64,000 nt of DNA from Gordionus sp. m RMFG-2023 (GCF_954871325.1 NC_088775.1:77415561-77479560); one strand, 5' to 3'. Positions 25,958 through 37,160 are shown, numbered from the stretch's first letter. Translations and numbers: made by a program. Notes: generated by a model from the letters alone, not told the origin.

Positions 25958-26317
25958 CTAGGCCATTTTCATATCGTCTAAGTTGTCATAATAAAAATGT
26001 ACTCCAAATTTTCTTTTGTGGATATTTCCTACGATTTCACCAATGTTGTCATCATAAACATTGCTAGTTTCGTAAATTACGGATATTTTATTGGAAGCAT
26101 ATAGCGGACTGCCATTGTATTTTAGTTGTTGTTTGGACATAAAGAATGTTTTGAAGTGTTTGTTGCAAGATAATAATCGTGATAAAGCCCAAATATAAAA
26201 AATGATTGAAAAAATACAATAAAAAGATTGCTTATATAATAAGATATTTATTAAAATTGTTTCCGAAGGTAAAATAAAATGACCTTTCGAAGTAAATTGA
26301 AACATGAAAACTTGCAT
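25958..26317 (-). CDS. Hypothetical 119-aa protein, one membrane segment
   Basis: An uninterrupted 119-codon ATG-to-stop frame on the minus strand. Residues about 28-50 (YKQSFYCIFSIIFYIWAL) are strongly hydrophobic and could span a membrane. The rest is polar and ends acidic with HFYYDNLDDMKMA. No known domain is seen. The start codon lies inside a 41-bp tandem duplication (26301-26382), so the N-terminus could be recent or the frame fortuitous. In such AT-rich DNA an open frame this long is mildly notable. No splice partners were found. Confidence 0.3.
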   Translation of the reverse strand: MQVFMFQFTSKGHFILPSETILINILLYKQSFYCIFSIIFYIWALSRLLSCNKHFKTFFMSKQQLKYNGSPLYASNKISVIYETSNVYDDNIGEIVGNIHKRKFGVHFYYDNLDDMKMA

Positions 26318-26382
26318 AATTGTTTTTTGAATGTCATTAATAACATAAAAACTTGTATAATTGTTTTTTGAATATCATTAAC
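26301..26382. repeat. Tandem duplication, two 41-bp units
   Basis: aacatgaaaacttgcataat and aacataaaaacttgtataat open two adjacent 41-base units that both continue tgttttttgaat. They differ at about four positions. Confidence 0.8.
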
Positions 26383-26913
26383 AATTAAAACTAATAGTTT
26401 TAAAAAAAGAAAATAAACAATCAAAACGACCTTTTAAACGAAATCAATATTTTAAATTTTAATAAATTAAATAATGATTCCCGAGCTTACAAGTTTATTA
26501 TATAAAAATAGTATTTTATACTACTTCTAATCTATTTAAGAAAAGTGTTATTTTAGAAGAGCCGTGGAATAAAAATCTAAGCTTTAAGAATATGATCATT
26601 TGGTTAATTAAACATTAAACTTATCCTAATTGAAGTAGAAAAATGCAGAATATAAAATTTATATAGTGATGATATATTAATCTGATTTTCAAGGCATGGT
26701 TAAGAAATGTAAAGTATAGGAATAAATAGTTTAGCAAAAATTAGGTTTTGTTATCTTTGATTTTAGATTATATAGTTTATCTATAAAAATATTATTAATT
26801 CATAGAAATATTGATTTATAATTTTATTTTTGTACATGACTTATTCCCCTCCCGCCTTTACCGCTATATTTTTCATTAAGGCCATGTTTAAATTAATTTA
26901 AATAGTTATTTTA
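26383..26913. other. AT-rich non-coding DNA
   Basis: No gene or element supported. Confidence 0.5.
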
Positions 26914-27054
26914 GCCCTAACCTTCTTCAAATCCTTCGGTAAAAAAATCCGCGCCATCACTGGTGACCCACAGGAAGGCTTCTATCTCAGACAGCGCATA
27001 TCTATTGATATATGTAGATCTAACTGCATTGCCATCCATGGCTCTTTTTCTTGA
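26914..27054 (+). pseudogene. Extreme C-terminus of a non-LTR RT protein
   Basis: The frame reads ALTFFKSFGKKIRAITGDPQ, then FYLRQRISIDICRSN and a stop. It matches the conserved end of the same retroelement family as 10097 and 21158: L-x-x-L-G-(R/K)-(R/K)-x-x-A-x-T-G-(E/D)-x-R followed by (M/L)-x-QR-(I/L)-S-(I/V)-x-x-QR-x-N. It would normally lie just after the FxPIAxETxG block seen at 10444-10470. Here it stands alone, so it is a fragment of a third copy. G+C is higher than in the flanks. Confidence 0.65.
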
Positions 27055-27236
27055 CCTCCTCCCACCCAACATACAATTTACTATACTAATTATTTAAATT
27101 TTTTTTTTTATTATACAGTTTTTTATATAGATTTTATATAAATAGTTTACATGACATTTTATATATTTTTTTAAAATTATGTATATATGTTTTACTATTA
27201 AAGAGTTTATATTTTAAATTAAAAAAAAAAAAATTT

Positions 27237-27305
27237 CTATAAATGTTATCTATCCTATAAATTAGCCAATAGAATTTAGATTAGATTTGAAATTTAATAA
27301 ACACA
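27237..27305 (+). promoter_or_regulatory. Possible promoter of the KEN-box gene
   Basis: Upstream of the ATG at 27306 are CTATAAAT (27237-27244), a second CTATAAA near 27255 and a CCAAT box in agccaatag (27266-27270). In so AT-rich a genome TATA-like words are common; the CCAAT box is the more informative element. Confidence 0.35.
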
Positions 27306-28386
27306 ATGCAGCAATCAAGGTACATTATTTTATGATATATAGTGTGTAATTTAAATATGTATTTTATTACTATAGAATTCCACGTTTAATTTCCAAAACT
27401 GATATTTCTAATAAAGTATATGAACCTTGTAGAATAGAAAATTATAAATCATTTAAAAAGGAATTTAATAATCATAAGATGCAATCAAATTTTAATCGAT
27501 TTAAATTTACCAAATCCATCATCCAAGCTGGAGATACTTCCTTAAAGTTAACATTTATGATTATAATTAATAAATATTAATTTAGAATTAATGATAATAA
27601 TAAACTTGCAATTTCATTGAGCAAATATAAAAGAGATTCAACAAATGAAATGTCCACACTTTCTTCATGTAATATAGTAGAGTTTTAATTAGCATATAAA
27701 TATATGTCTATTTTTTTTATAAATTAGACAGTAAAACGTTGGATGACAAGGAAAATATTCCTAATGTTAATAATAAACATATGAAAGAATTTACACATAA
27801 GGAGACCAATATGCAAACTATGCAGTTAAAAAACCCTATTAATAAAACTAGAGGATCGTTATCTTTTAAAAGTAAATATGTATTTGAGTATATATTTTAT
27901 TATGTTGATAATAAACAATAGACTTAGGTAGAAAATATTTGCTTAGTTGAATGACACTTTAAAATCAAAGTTTTGCTTGGCCAAGTCTCCAAGTTTGGGT
28001 GAATTGAATAGGTCTAGGCAGATAAGGATATAATAAAAAATATGAAATTGGAAGCTTACAATTTATATGATTTCAATAATGGAATAACCAAAATTCAAAA
28101 GCAGTTTTATCAATATTTATCTAAAAAAATATCAATAGTTTTTGTTGTAAATAAATTTTTTATATTTAAATTAAATTATCAAGGCAAAACTCAAAATAAA
28201 AATGCCACAGACAAACCTAATCTTAAGGTATTGACCAAAGTCAAAAATCCTAACATCAAGGCCTATTTATCTGATGGTCAAACAGTTCTGCCATTAAATT
28301 TTCAACAAAGATTTAGGGATGAAAGATCTGAAAATGAAAACCTTGAGGATTTAAATAAAGTTAATAAAATTTTACATCTAGAATAG
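27306..28386 (+). CDS. Four-exon gene, 229-aa protein with KEN box
   Basis: Model: exon 1 27306-27319, exon 2 27376-27546, exon 3 27732-27871, exon 4 28022-28386. All introns are GT..AG (56, 185 and 150 bp) and the phases (2, 2, 1) join into one frame of exactly 230 codons including stop. The product starts MQQSRIPRLISKTDIS, is basic and Asn/Lys-rich, and has no folded domain that I recognise. Exon 3 carries DKENIPN, a textbook KEN degron (K-E-N followed within two residues by P), and near its end RGSLSFKN, an R-x-x-L destruction-box-like word. KEN plus D-box is typical of proteins destroyed by APC/C at mitosis, such as securin, sororin or shugoshin. Assignment to any of these is speculation. 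Exon 4 also has ENLEDLNKVNKIL near the C-terminus. An alternative is that exon 4 contains a further small intron near 28138-28183, but the frame is open without it. Confidence 0.6.
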
Positions 28387-28689
28387 AATATCTTTGTAAA
28401 TTCACTATATATAAATTTACAACAAAATCTTTAGACCTATAATCAGAGGCATAACAGATACCCCTGTGGATAAGATAAGATACTGCCATTTTTTGAAAAT
28501 TTTCACACAGGTTTGTCAAAAATTTTTAGTTTGGGGGTAGGGAGGGAGGATATTGTTTTGAAATAAAACAAATAGTCACACCTGTAAAGACAAATTTTTC
28601 GATTTTATTTTTTCCCCAACATTTTTTGCTAAAACTTAACTATTTTATATTTAGATTATTTTTGATATATATTTGTATACGTAGACATA

Positions 28690-28815
28690 TGCGCCGCCTG
28701 TCAAATGCGCCGTCGCCGGTGATTTTTGACCATGCCGACGCCACCGCCAAAAAAGTTTCGGTGCTCAACACGCTGCTGCCAATGTAAAAATTTGGCGGTG
28801 TGGCGGTGTGATACA
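28690..28815. repeat. GC-rich hAT-like terminal block
   Basis: A sharp G+C island with repeated gccgcc, gccgtcgccgg, ccgacgccaccgcc and ggcggtgtggcggtgtg. Such CGGTG-rich inverted words are common at ends of hAT elements. It probably marks the 5' end of the hAT whose transposase relic begins at 29164. Confidence 0.5.
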
Positions 28816-29163
28816 TATTTATTATTATTAAAAATAATATTTATTTTATATATTATTTATGAATTGTAACTAGAAGAAAAATAATATTAATTGAATTATT
28901 AAAATTCAATTTTATTTTTTTAAATTAATAAATATTATTTGCTATAAATTTGATTTGTAACAACCCATATAATACACGTTGGCTCACTTTGGGCAGGTCT
29001 GTGACCAACGTGTTAGATAAGATTAGGATAGTAAAACAGAAAAGGTATTGATATTATTATTTTTTATTTTAACTGTTAAAATATTTAATTATTTTATAAT
29101 AGAATATTTAAATAAAACTGATCTTATCCCACATTTTTTTTATTATTAACTTTTTAATATTTA

Positions 29164-30066
29164 GAAATATGGCATTATTTCAGATACAAAAGATTTACCA
29201 GATAGAACAACACTTAGCCGGAGTGGAGATGATGTGTATTTATCAATGAAAGCATACATATGACAACAAATTAATATAGGTCCTAAATTTTGTGCTATAA
29301 CTTTTGATATGTGGACCGACAAATATAGACGGCGAAATTATATCACCTTTACATTTCACGAAATAGATAATAATTTTAATATGCTCAAAAAAATATACAT
29401 AGTACATTATTTTTATTATAAATAATTTTGTATTTTATACATTGGCGACACATCATGGCAATCAAAAACATATCGCTGAAACTATTCTTTCCGAGATAGA
29501 AAAAGTTGAAAATGAATTTGATTTAGGGTCCAAGAAAATCAAATGGTTACGGATGCAGGACCCAATGTAAAGAAAAGTGTTCGTCTAGGAGAATATGACC
29601 ATCATTTATGTTTGGGGCATGGATTACTTAATCTAGTGACAGTCGATGGAAAAAGTTAATAAAATAGAAAATCTCATTAAAAAAGTGAGAGAAATTATAT
29701 TTGCCTTAAGATTCAACACAACGGATTTTAAAAATATAAACGTTATCGAAAATAGAAAATGTTTTGAATCGATATCATTTACATTGGATATTTTAGAATT
29801 GGATGATAATGATTTTTTTATGAAGATCTTTTGGGGTTTGATGATGATAGTGAATATCAAAAATCATATGAGAAAAAACCTTAAAATTAAGTGTGCCTAC
29901 ATGTTGGCATAGTATTTTAATAATGCTGGAAAATGTGACTGGCAATAACAAAAATCCTATAAATATTCTATTAAATAGAATGGAGAAACCGGATCTCAAA
30001 TTATTTAACTCAGATTGGGACTTGGTGCATGAACTTTTAAATTTTCTTAGAACCTTCAAAGATCAT
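29164..30066 (+). pseudogene. hAT transposase relic (ZBED-like)
   Basis: After an acceptor-like tttttaatatttag the frame reads KYGIISDTKDLPDRTTLSR, then FCAITFDMWTDKYRRRNY, the catalytic region of hAT transposases (T-x-D-x-W-T with the first acidic residue). Later, in a shifted frame, VTDAGPNVKKSVRLG and HHLCLGHGLLNLVT give the second acidic residue and the C-x2-H motif; then VNKIENLIKKVRE and VPTCWHSILIMLENV (canonical T-R-W-N/H-S). It stops at LLNFLRTFKDH before the C-terminal dimerisation region. At least two frameshifts and several stops show it is dead. Neither the C-terminus nor the right end was found. Confidence 0.75.
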
Positions 30067-30849
30067 TAGTAAAAAGTTTTTGTCAAAATTTGTTGAGATA
30101 GATTATTAACCCCGTTCCGCCATAATAGATATGACTTCATTTTGAATTTGAGTCGAATTGAAAATTTTTTAATATCGTTTTTATAATTTTCATTTTTTTT
30201 TGCCGTGTGCATGAAAACATTGTAATAAAAAGTCTCGAAGAATTGTAGTAGAAACAAACCCACGAAAAGGGCGCTCTAGTGTGCCGGGAAATTGAATCGA
30301 ATCAAATATCTATTTTAAATAATATCGATAACTTAATAGTTCATCAAAATTATCGATATTTCAATGTCTCTTTTTATATTACAATTTCTATCAAGCCATA
30401 TTGCCTTATTAAATGTCCTTTATTCATGTTTTACAGCCCTCCTTTGCAGTTAAGGCGTTTTTTTTAATTATTACGTAATTTATACATTGTGCCTCGAGAA
30501 CATCGTCCTAAATGAGGATACATTAAACTTATCTAATTTTTATGATATTTTTCAAAAAATATACACCCAACAGTATAACTTCAAAAAATATACACTTAAC
30601 AGTATAACTAGATAGGAAAAAATTTCCTTCAGGAGTCTAAGAATTATGAAATTTTAAAGAATTTATACCTGTCAAATTGTCACCCAGACATGATTCAATA
30701 TAATCTATTCACTATCAATTTTTAAAACATTTCAATACATCTTTAACCAGTTAGAAAACAACTTCTGTAGCAATTCATTACCTAAATTTATGAATCGCAG
30801 AAAACATTTTGAATATTTTTTTAAAATTATGCTGTAGAAATGGAAAATA
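30067..30849. other. AT-rich DNA between two hAT relics
   Basis: A possible direct repeat occurs at 30550-30605 (aaaaaatatacacccaacag and aaaaaatatacacttaacag). No coding region supported. Confidence 0.45.
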
Positions 30850-31370
30850 CTTTTTAAGGTTTAAAAGTGACGCAGAAGAAATAGCTAAAATTAGGGATTT
30901 CGATTTTTACTTTTAAAAAGGGAGAGTTTCACAAGTAAAATTTTTTTTTTGACAAACTATGTCGAGATGGAAAGGTTTAATGAAAATGATTATTTTATGA
31001 TTGCTGATTAGATTGTATTTATTGATATAATAACTAATAAACTGGAAAAGCGATTTGCGGCATGAAACTTATTTACCTTTAATTTCTTAAACCCGTGCAA
31101 TCTTTAAAGTTTTCTAGTATTTTACAGGCCAACAATTTGATAGCAAAATATAACCATGATTTAGATCTATCATTTCGTCGGAAATAAAAAAATTTATTAC
31201 TATATCTGATTTGGAGAAGCCAATAAATACATTAACATACATTTTTAACTTTACGTCTCACTAAAACCACGACGGAGCATAGTTTCTCAAAATTAAAAAA
31301 ATTTATAAGCCAGATTATCTATTTCAGCAGTAGTAAGTATTGAAGTCAATATTAAATTATTCCTAATATT
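30850..31370 (+). pseudogene. hAT transposase C-terminal relic (ZMYM-like)
   Basis: Heavily decayed, but in order on the plus strand: KGRVSQVKFFFDKLC, then FIDIITNKLEKRF (family form: IDxIIxELxxRF), then NNLIAKYNHDLDLSF (YxxDLD), then TTTEHSFSKLK (AERSFSKLK of the dimerisation region) and finally VVSIEVNI (AILSIE). This series is characteristic of the ZMYM/TTF-finger type of hAT-derived transposase. Many stops. It is a different lineage from the relic at 29164. Confidence 0.65.
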
Positions 31371-32103
31371 TTTCTAAATGGCTGAATTATTGATATGCTC
31401 ACTCTTATAATAAATTTAAAAAGAAGTTTTCATGCATTTATGCAATATTTTATTCTTTTCAATTATTTAAAATGCAATATATTTTATTAAATTATCTCTT
31501 AATTAATGTGTACATATTAGTGAAGGTCAACTCTCTGATCCTATCGATTTTATAGAGTTTGCATTTGCAATTTTTCCATATAATTTTTTACTAAATTTGT
31601 CTATATTTATTTTATATACTACCTTTCTATAGGATTTACTTTAGTTTTTATGGAAAACGAAATTTGTCAAAAAAGCATTTTACTTTTAAATTAAATATTA
31701 TATTTGTTATTATTTATTATATAATTTATATTTGATTTGATATATTATTAACATAAAAAATATTTTTATACTAAATAAAATAATAAAACAAGAATTAAAT
31801 AAAATGATAAAACAAAAATATTTTTAAGATATCACCTCTCCTGGACCGATGTTTTTATTTAGAACCACGGTCTTGGTCAGCCTTGAGGACCATGGTCTAG
31901 TTCGATCCGTTTTTATCGCTGGCCAGACCGTACTTTCACTAGTACTTATGGAAATATTTTTAGAAAATATGTAGTTCTCCATCTAGTTATTTCGCAAGGC
32001 ATTAAGAGCCTGTTACATCTCTGTCTTTCATGGTCTACAAAAATTGGGCCAAAAAATATTATATTATTTCATAACTATTAATATTTTTTGCCTTGGATTG
32101 AAG
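31371..32103. other. AT-rich DNA with a G+C patch
   Basis: At 31830-31945 there is a G+C-richer patch with repeated ggtctt, ggtcagc, gaccatggtct and tggccagacc words, possibly another transposon end. No gene supported. Confidence 0.4.
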
Positions 32104-32200
32104 CTTGGCATGAATCGAACATTTTAAGATATAAATCCCACCCAGATCTTTTTTTTCCAGGTCAGATTTGCTGTCTACTAATCACTTTATCACTTCTAAT
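32104..32200 (-). repeat. tRNA-like SINE head
   Basis: On the minus strand a box A-like tgataaagtgattag (near 32190) is followed about 60 bases later by a good box B-like gttcgattcatgcc (near 32113). This is the RNA polymerase III promoter layout of tRNA-derived SINEs. Extra A residues lengthen the middle, so it is not a functional tRNA. Confidence 0.45.
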
Positions 32201-32489
32201 CCAAATGTCATTTATAAAAAAAATCACTAAATTTCAATTATGTCATTAATTAAAGCTTCCGACCCGAACTACTGCATATGGAAGACAGAGCATTTATTTT
32301 AACCAGTCTCCTTTTAACTTATGTGGGACCGCTCGTTGTTCTATCCTCAATAACAATGCTAGTTCATTATCGAATGTCGTGCCTAAAAACTTTACTAATG
32401 GGAAAAAGGAAAGTAAAAATAAAATGAATAAATTAATGATTTTTATTAAAAAAAATAAGTAATTCAGATAAGAGATATTTTTTTAAAAA

Positions 32490-32798
32490 GAAATTTGTTC
32501 GGGCTGGGCCGGGCCTAATATTTTTTTAAAAAATTCGGGTCTGGTCGGGTCAGGCTTTGGAAATTTTTTTTTAATATATCTAAATTTATCAATTTTATGT
32601 TGAATTTTTAATATAAAATAAAAATATTAGATTTTACTTATAGAAACTAGACGTCATATAACATATATCATTTATTTTGAGTAATTATAAAAATTAATTT
32701 CTATATTTAAATAAATTCAGGCCAGGCCGGTAAATTGTTTTAAAAAAATTTCGGGTTTGGGCCGGGCTTGAAAAATTAGGCCCGATGTAGATCACTAA
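32490..32798. repeat. Non-autonomous hAT-like element or end
   Basis: Two G+C clusters (gggctgggccgggcc near 32500 and its inverse-like gggccgggcttg near 32757) flank an AT core. The right border reads in inverse ttagtgatctacatcgggcc, similar to the agagatct-type ends at 48601 and 59911. No transposase is present. Confidence 0.45.
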
Positions 32799-32858
32799 TT
32801 CAGATATGACTACCATTTTTATTAACATTTTTTTAAAATTACTCAGATATTATGTTTT

Positions 32859-32880
32859 GGGGAGGGAGGGAGGAATAGGG
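32859..32880 (+). repeat. G-quadruplex-type G-run cluster
   Basis: Four G runs, GGGG-A-GGG-A-GGG-AGGAATA-GGG, fit the G3+N1-7 quadruplex rule. A similar three-run cluster lies at 28533-28550. Confidence 0.55.
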
Positions 32881-33723
32881 TAAATAAACAAACTAAGAAA
32901 CGAAAGAAGGAACAAAAAGGATAAATTCTTGACATGTAAGCAGTTTTTTTAGAACTATTCAGTTATGCTAATATCAAGTTGATAGCAGTTTGATAACAAA
33001 TACCAAATGATCTAATATAAAAATTTATTATATATTGCACTTATAATTTAAAATATATTCCCTTATTCTATTTTATAAGTAATATAATTTAAATATCACT
33101 TTTACTACTATATCCAAATAACTTCTCCCTTTATTTTTAACTAGACCCCAAAAAAATATGAAATAAATTAGCTAAATCCAGTTTTTAAGCAGCATATTAT
33201 TATATGCTAAAACAGGTTTTGTTAATTAAAAATATAGTAAATAATAATAAAAATGCTCAGCATAATATCTTTCTCACAAAAGCTTACCCACTAACCCTTT
33301 ATTTTCGTTTTAATTAAAGCTTATTATAAAACATTTTTATTTAAAATGTCTTTAATTTTGTACATGTATTTTAAAAAACGTTATTACCTAAAATTCTTTC
33401 TATGTTATTTTTAGTTAAAGTATATATGTGCAATATTTATTTTTAGAAGTGTATCTTATCTAATTTTGTATTCTGTAAAGATAGCAATGGTTTTAATTTT
33501 TAATATACTTTTTATTAGTATAACATCTATAATTTAACTAAACCATGACACATTTAAATATATTATAATGATCAGTTATAGTTTAAATTCAATTGCAATT
33601 CTAAAAGTATATAAAATATTATTATTGAAAAGTCACTTATTTATATAGGTAATAACATTAATCTAGTTACATAATAAGTAATAATTATGAAATTTGAAAT
33701 AAATATTTAAATTAATATTTAAA
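32881..33723. other. AT-rich non-coding DNA
   Basis: No gene or element supported. Confidence 0.5.
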
Positions 33724-34141
33724 ATTAATATATCGAAGATTTCTTTTTAGAAATACCAAAATTTTCAATTTATCAGAGGTCAGTCTGCGGTAATGGGAAC
33801 TGTAAATATCACTAGCTTCACTAAAAGCAGATTCTGAAAAGATTATTGCACATTTTTATAAACAGAATGCGAAAAAAAATAACAATATGGCAGTATGTTT
33901 ATTAATTAATTATTACTATCAAAAAAATTAAACATAAAAATGGATTTCGATTTTATTTTTAAAAATAAATTGTTTTTTAGATATAACCTTTTTTCAAAAT
34001 TTTATAATATTTTACTTTTTGTTAAAAACGCCATTTTTTATCGGATCTGATCGAAAAATTTTATAATATTTGTTGATAACTGATATTTTAAAATGTGTGA
34101 AATATCGGCCCGTTTCGATATAAATTATCGGTACATCCCTA
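33724..34141 (-). pseudogene. hAT relic: dimerisation domain and terminus
   Basis: The minus strand at 33845-33724 reads SAFSEASDIYSSHYRRL then SDKLKILVFLKRN, the C-terminal dimerisation region of hAT transposases (SERVFSxAGxIxSxxRxRLxxxxLxxLxFLKxN). At 34141, inverted, is tagggatgtaccgataat, a typical hAT end with CCGAT-rich subterminal sequence (cggcccgtttcgat). The space between is too short for a full transposase, so this is an internally deleted or decayed copy. Confidence 0.65.
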
Positions 34142-34300
34142 TTAATTTTTATTTTGTTTGATAGTTCATGAGTTATATTGAGTTTTTGGAACTTGGGGTT
34201 GCATAGACCCCACTTAATCATGCATGTAACTTTTTTCATCTAATTTAGCATTGATATATTAAGCATAGATAATCACTTATATATTTAATATTACTAATTT

Positions 34301-36949
34301 ATTTATACCTCAGCCAAGACCTAACCTCTTCAGTAGTAGAAGTCAACAGGATCTCTGATAGACTAATGAAGATAAAACTCTGCATTGGTCAATCAATACT
34401 ACACATTCTATCAGTATATGCTCCTCAAACGGGTTGCAAGGAAGAAGAGAAAGATGACTTTAGAGCTATCCTTGATGAAGCTGTAATGGAAATCCCTAAG
34501 GATGACCTAGTCATAATTGGTGGTGACTTAAATGCGCATGTGGGGAAAGCAAGAGATAGCTACAAAAGTCATCATGGTGGTTTTGGATATGGAGAAAGAA
34601 ATGATGAAGGAGAGCACGTACAGAAATTTGCGCAAGCCTTCGACCTTGCCTTAACCAACACCTACTATAGGAAAAAAGACAGTCATTTAATAACATATGA
34701 AAGTGGTACTAGGAAAACACAGATAGATTACATGTTAATCTCTCGCAGAAGATTAAAAGATGTAATAGACTGCAAAGTCATCCCAGGAGAAGATATCGCC
34801 GCGCAACACAAACTACTAATCATGGATTTACAAATCTCAAATAAATCCACTCAAAATAAAATAAAACTGGAACCATGCATCAAATGGGGCAAATTAAAAA
34901 CAATGACAGATGCCTTTGCAATCAATGCAAACATTGAAACAATAAATTGCTCACAAGTCAGTGAAAAAATCTGGACAGACCTTTCATCCAGATTAATAGA
35001 CACTGCAAAATCGACGCTAGGCTTGACAAGAGGAGGCAACAAATCACACAAAGAATTATGGTGGTGGAATCAAGAGGTACAAACCACTATACAGGAGAAA
35101 AAAGCCCTTTATAAAATATGGTACAAATCCAAAAATGCAGATGACAAGTCAAGATACAAAAAATCCAAGAGATTAGCTACAAAGGCGGTGGCTAGGGCCA
35201 AATCTATGGCATACGATGACATGTACGAAGATCTACATACCAAAGAAGGGCAAAATAAAATATACAGATTAGCCAAACAGCGAGAAAAGAACTCTAGGGA
35301 TATAAACGGAGCTCCGAAAGTAATCAAAAATAAAGATGGGAAATTGATAATAAAGGGAAAAAAAATAATGAATAGATGGAAAGAATATTTTCAATAGCTT
35401 CTCAACTTTAATTCCCACATATTGCATCTCGACGAACACTCCCCTTGTCAAAACCTTGTACAACCTATAACAGAACAAGAAATAATCACATACCTCAAGC
35501 ATATGAAAAACAACAAAGCTAGGGGTCCAGACGATATTCCAATAGAAAGCCTTAAAGCACTAGGAGATGATGGAATACATCTCCTCACAAATCTGTACAA
35601 TAAATTATTTGGAAATGAAGAGGTTCCCCAAAAATGGAGGCAGTAGTTCCTATCTTCAAAAATAAAGGGGATCCACACAATTGTCAAAATTACAGGGGCA
35701 TAAAACTAATGTCACACTGGCTAAAACTATACGAAAAAATAATAGAAAAAAGATTAAGAGATATAATCGAAATAGGAGAGACACAGTTTGGCTTTATGCC
35801 TGGAAGATCAACAACCGATGCTATCCATGCAATTAGGCAAATGAGTGAAAAATACAGGGAAAAGAACAAAAAGCTACACATGGTCTTTCTCGATCTAGAA
35901 AAGGCCTTCGATAGAATCCCAAGAAAACTTATCTGGTGGGCGCTACGCCACAAAAAAGTTCCCGAAAAATATATAAGAATAATACAGGATATGTATATGG
36001 AACATACAACAATGGTCTAGCACAACAGGTACTTCAGCAGGCTTCAAAATAGCCGAAGGAATTCATCAAGGGTCGGCTCTCAGCCCACTTCTCTTCATTA
36101 CAGTAATAGATGTATTAGCACAGTCTATACCTCAAACAGTCCCGTGGAATATGATATTTGCAGATGATATTGTGATACTTGCCGAATCCAAGGATGAAAT
36201 GAAAGAAAGGTTAGTGAATTGGATAAATATCCTAGAAACGCACGGATTAAAAGTAAATAGAGAAAAGACGGAGTATATGGTGATAGGAGGAGATGAAACG
36301 GAGAGTATTGATATAAATGATTGGCAGATATCCGCAATTGAAAGTTGCAAATATTTGGGCTCCACTATACAAACAAACGGCACAATAGAAAAAGAGATAA
36401 AGAATAAGATTAATCAAGGGTGGTTAAAGTGGAGATCTTTATCTGGAGTGCTATTTGACAAAAGAATCCCACACAAATTAAAGGGAAAAATCTACAGTTC
36501 CATAGTACAACCAACTATTCTATATAGTTCGGAAACATGGCCAACCAAAGAATCAGACGAGAGAAGTCTACAAACTATGGAGATGAGAATGCTGAGGATG
36601 ATTGCTGGGGTAACAAGAAAGGATAAGGTGCGCAGTACAAGAATACTAAATAGTTTAAAGGTAGTGCCCATTAAGACTAAGTTAATGGTAAACAGACTTA
36701 GGTGGTATGGGCACACAATGAGAAGGCCTATGAACTACATAGGAAATAAAGTTGAAAGTTTGGAAGTGATGGGCAAACGTAAAAGAGGAAGGCCAAAACT
36801 TCAATGGGGCCATAAAGTTAGAGCCAATATAAAGAAGTATAAAATAGATAAAAGAGATTGTATGAATAACATAAAGTGGAGAGAGATGTTGAAGGAGCTT
36901 ACCACCAGAAAAGGTGAAAGCTAAAGTGAAAAAAAAAAAAAATTTATAC
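34301..36949 (+). mobile_element. 5'-truncated RTE-like LINE with TSD
   Basis: The insertion spans 34309-36941 and is bounded by the 8-bp duplication atttatac (34301-34308 and 36942-36949). It ends in gtga followed by a run of A, the retroposition tail. The start lies within the endonuclease reading frame, so the copy was cut short at its 5' end during insertion, as is usual for LINEs. Confidence 0.85.
34309..36924 (+). pseudogene. LINE ORF2: endonuclease and reverse transcriptase
   Basis: The reading frame runs in from the truncation point. Endonuclease part (APE type): LSVYAPQTGC, GGDLNAHVG, then IDYMLISRRRLKDV and AAQHKLLIMDL with the catalytic-site His. Reverse transcriptase: [61 protein letters not shown] (first catalytic D), HQGSALSPLLF and FADDIVIL (the FxDD block at 36151). 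The C-terminal part includes RWYGHTMRRP and KRKRGRPKLQW, typical of RTE-like elements that are often annotated as craniofacial development protein 2-like. An in-frame TAG at 35395, a frameshift near 35640 and another near 36010-36020 inactivate it. The N-terminal ~60-80 endonuclease residues are absent. It is still well preserved, so insertion was fairly recent. Confidence 0.9.
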
Positions 36950-37010
36950 AAAACTATATTGGGAAATATTATTAAAATTATATAAAAAAAACGACATTTG
37001 AGTTAAAATA

Positions 37011-37160
37011 CAGTAAAACTTATTTAATTGGGGGTAATGATGATTCGGGCAACTCTCTAATTTGGCCAACCAATCAGATTACTATGAACTACTATTATAA
37101 AATAAAGAGTTTTGATAAATTGGGGGTCTCAACGGGGCCCAAATTAGACATGCTTTACTG
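37011..37160. repeat. pogo/Tc1-like MITE, 150 bp
   Basis: Ends are cagtaaaactt on the left and the inverse cagtaaagcat from the right, each flanked by TA, giving the TA target duplication of Tc1/mariner/pogo elements. Further inward aattgggggt is mirrored by aatttgggcc. No ORF. The MITE at 47544 has related ends. Confidence 0.7.

Noticed and set aside
28960-29015. Hairpin acacgttgg...ccaacgtgt
   Set aside because: A 9-bp stem with a loop over 20 bases inside a hAT relic; not enough to call a regulatory RNA.
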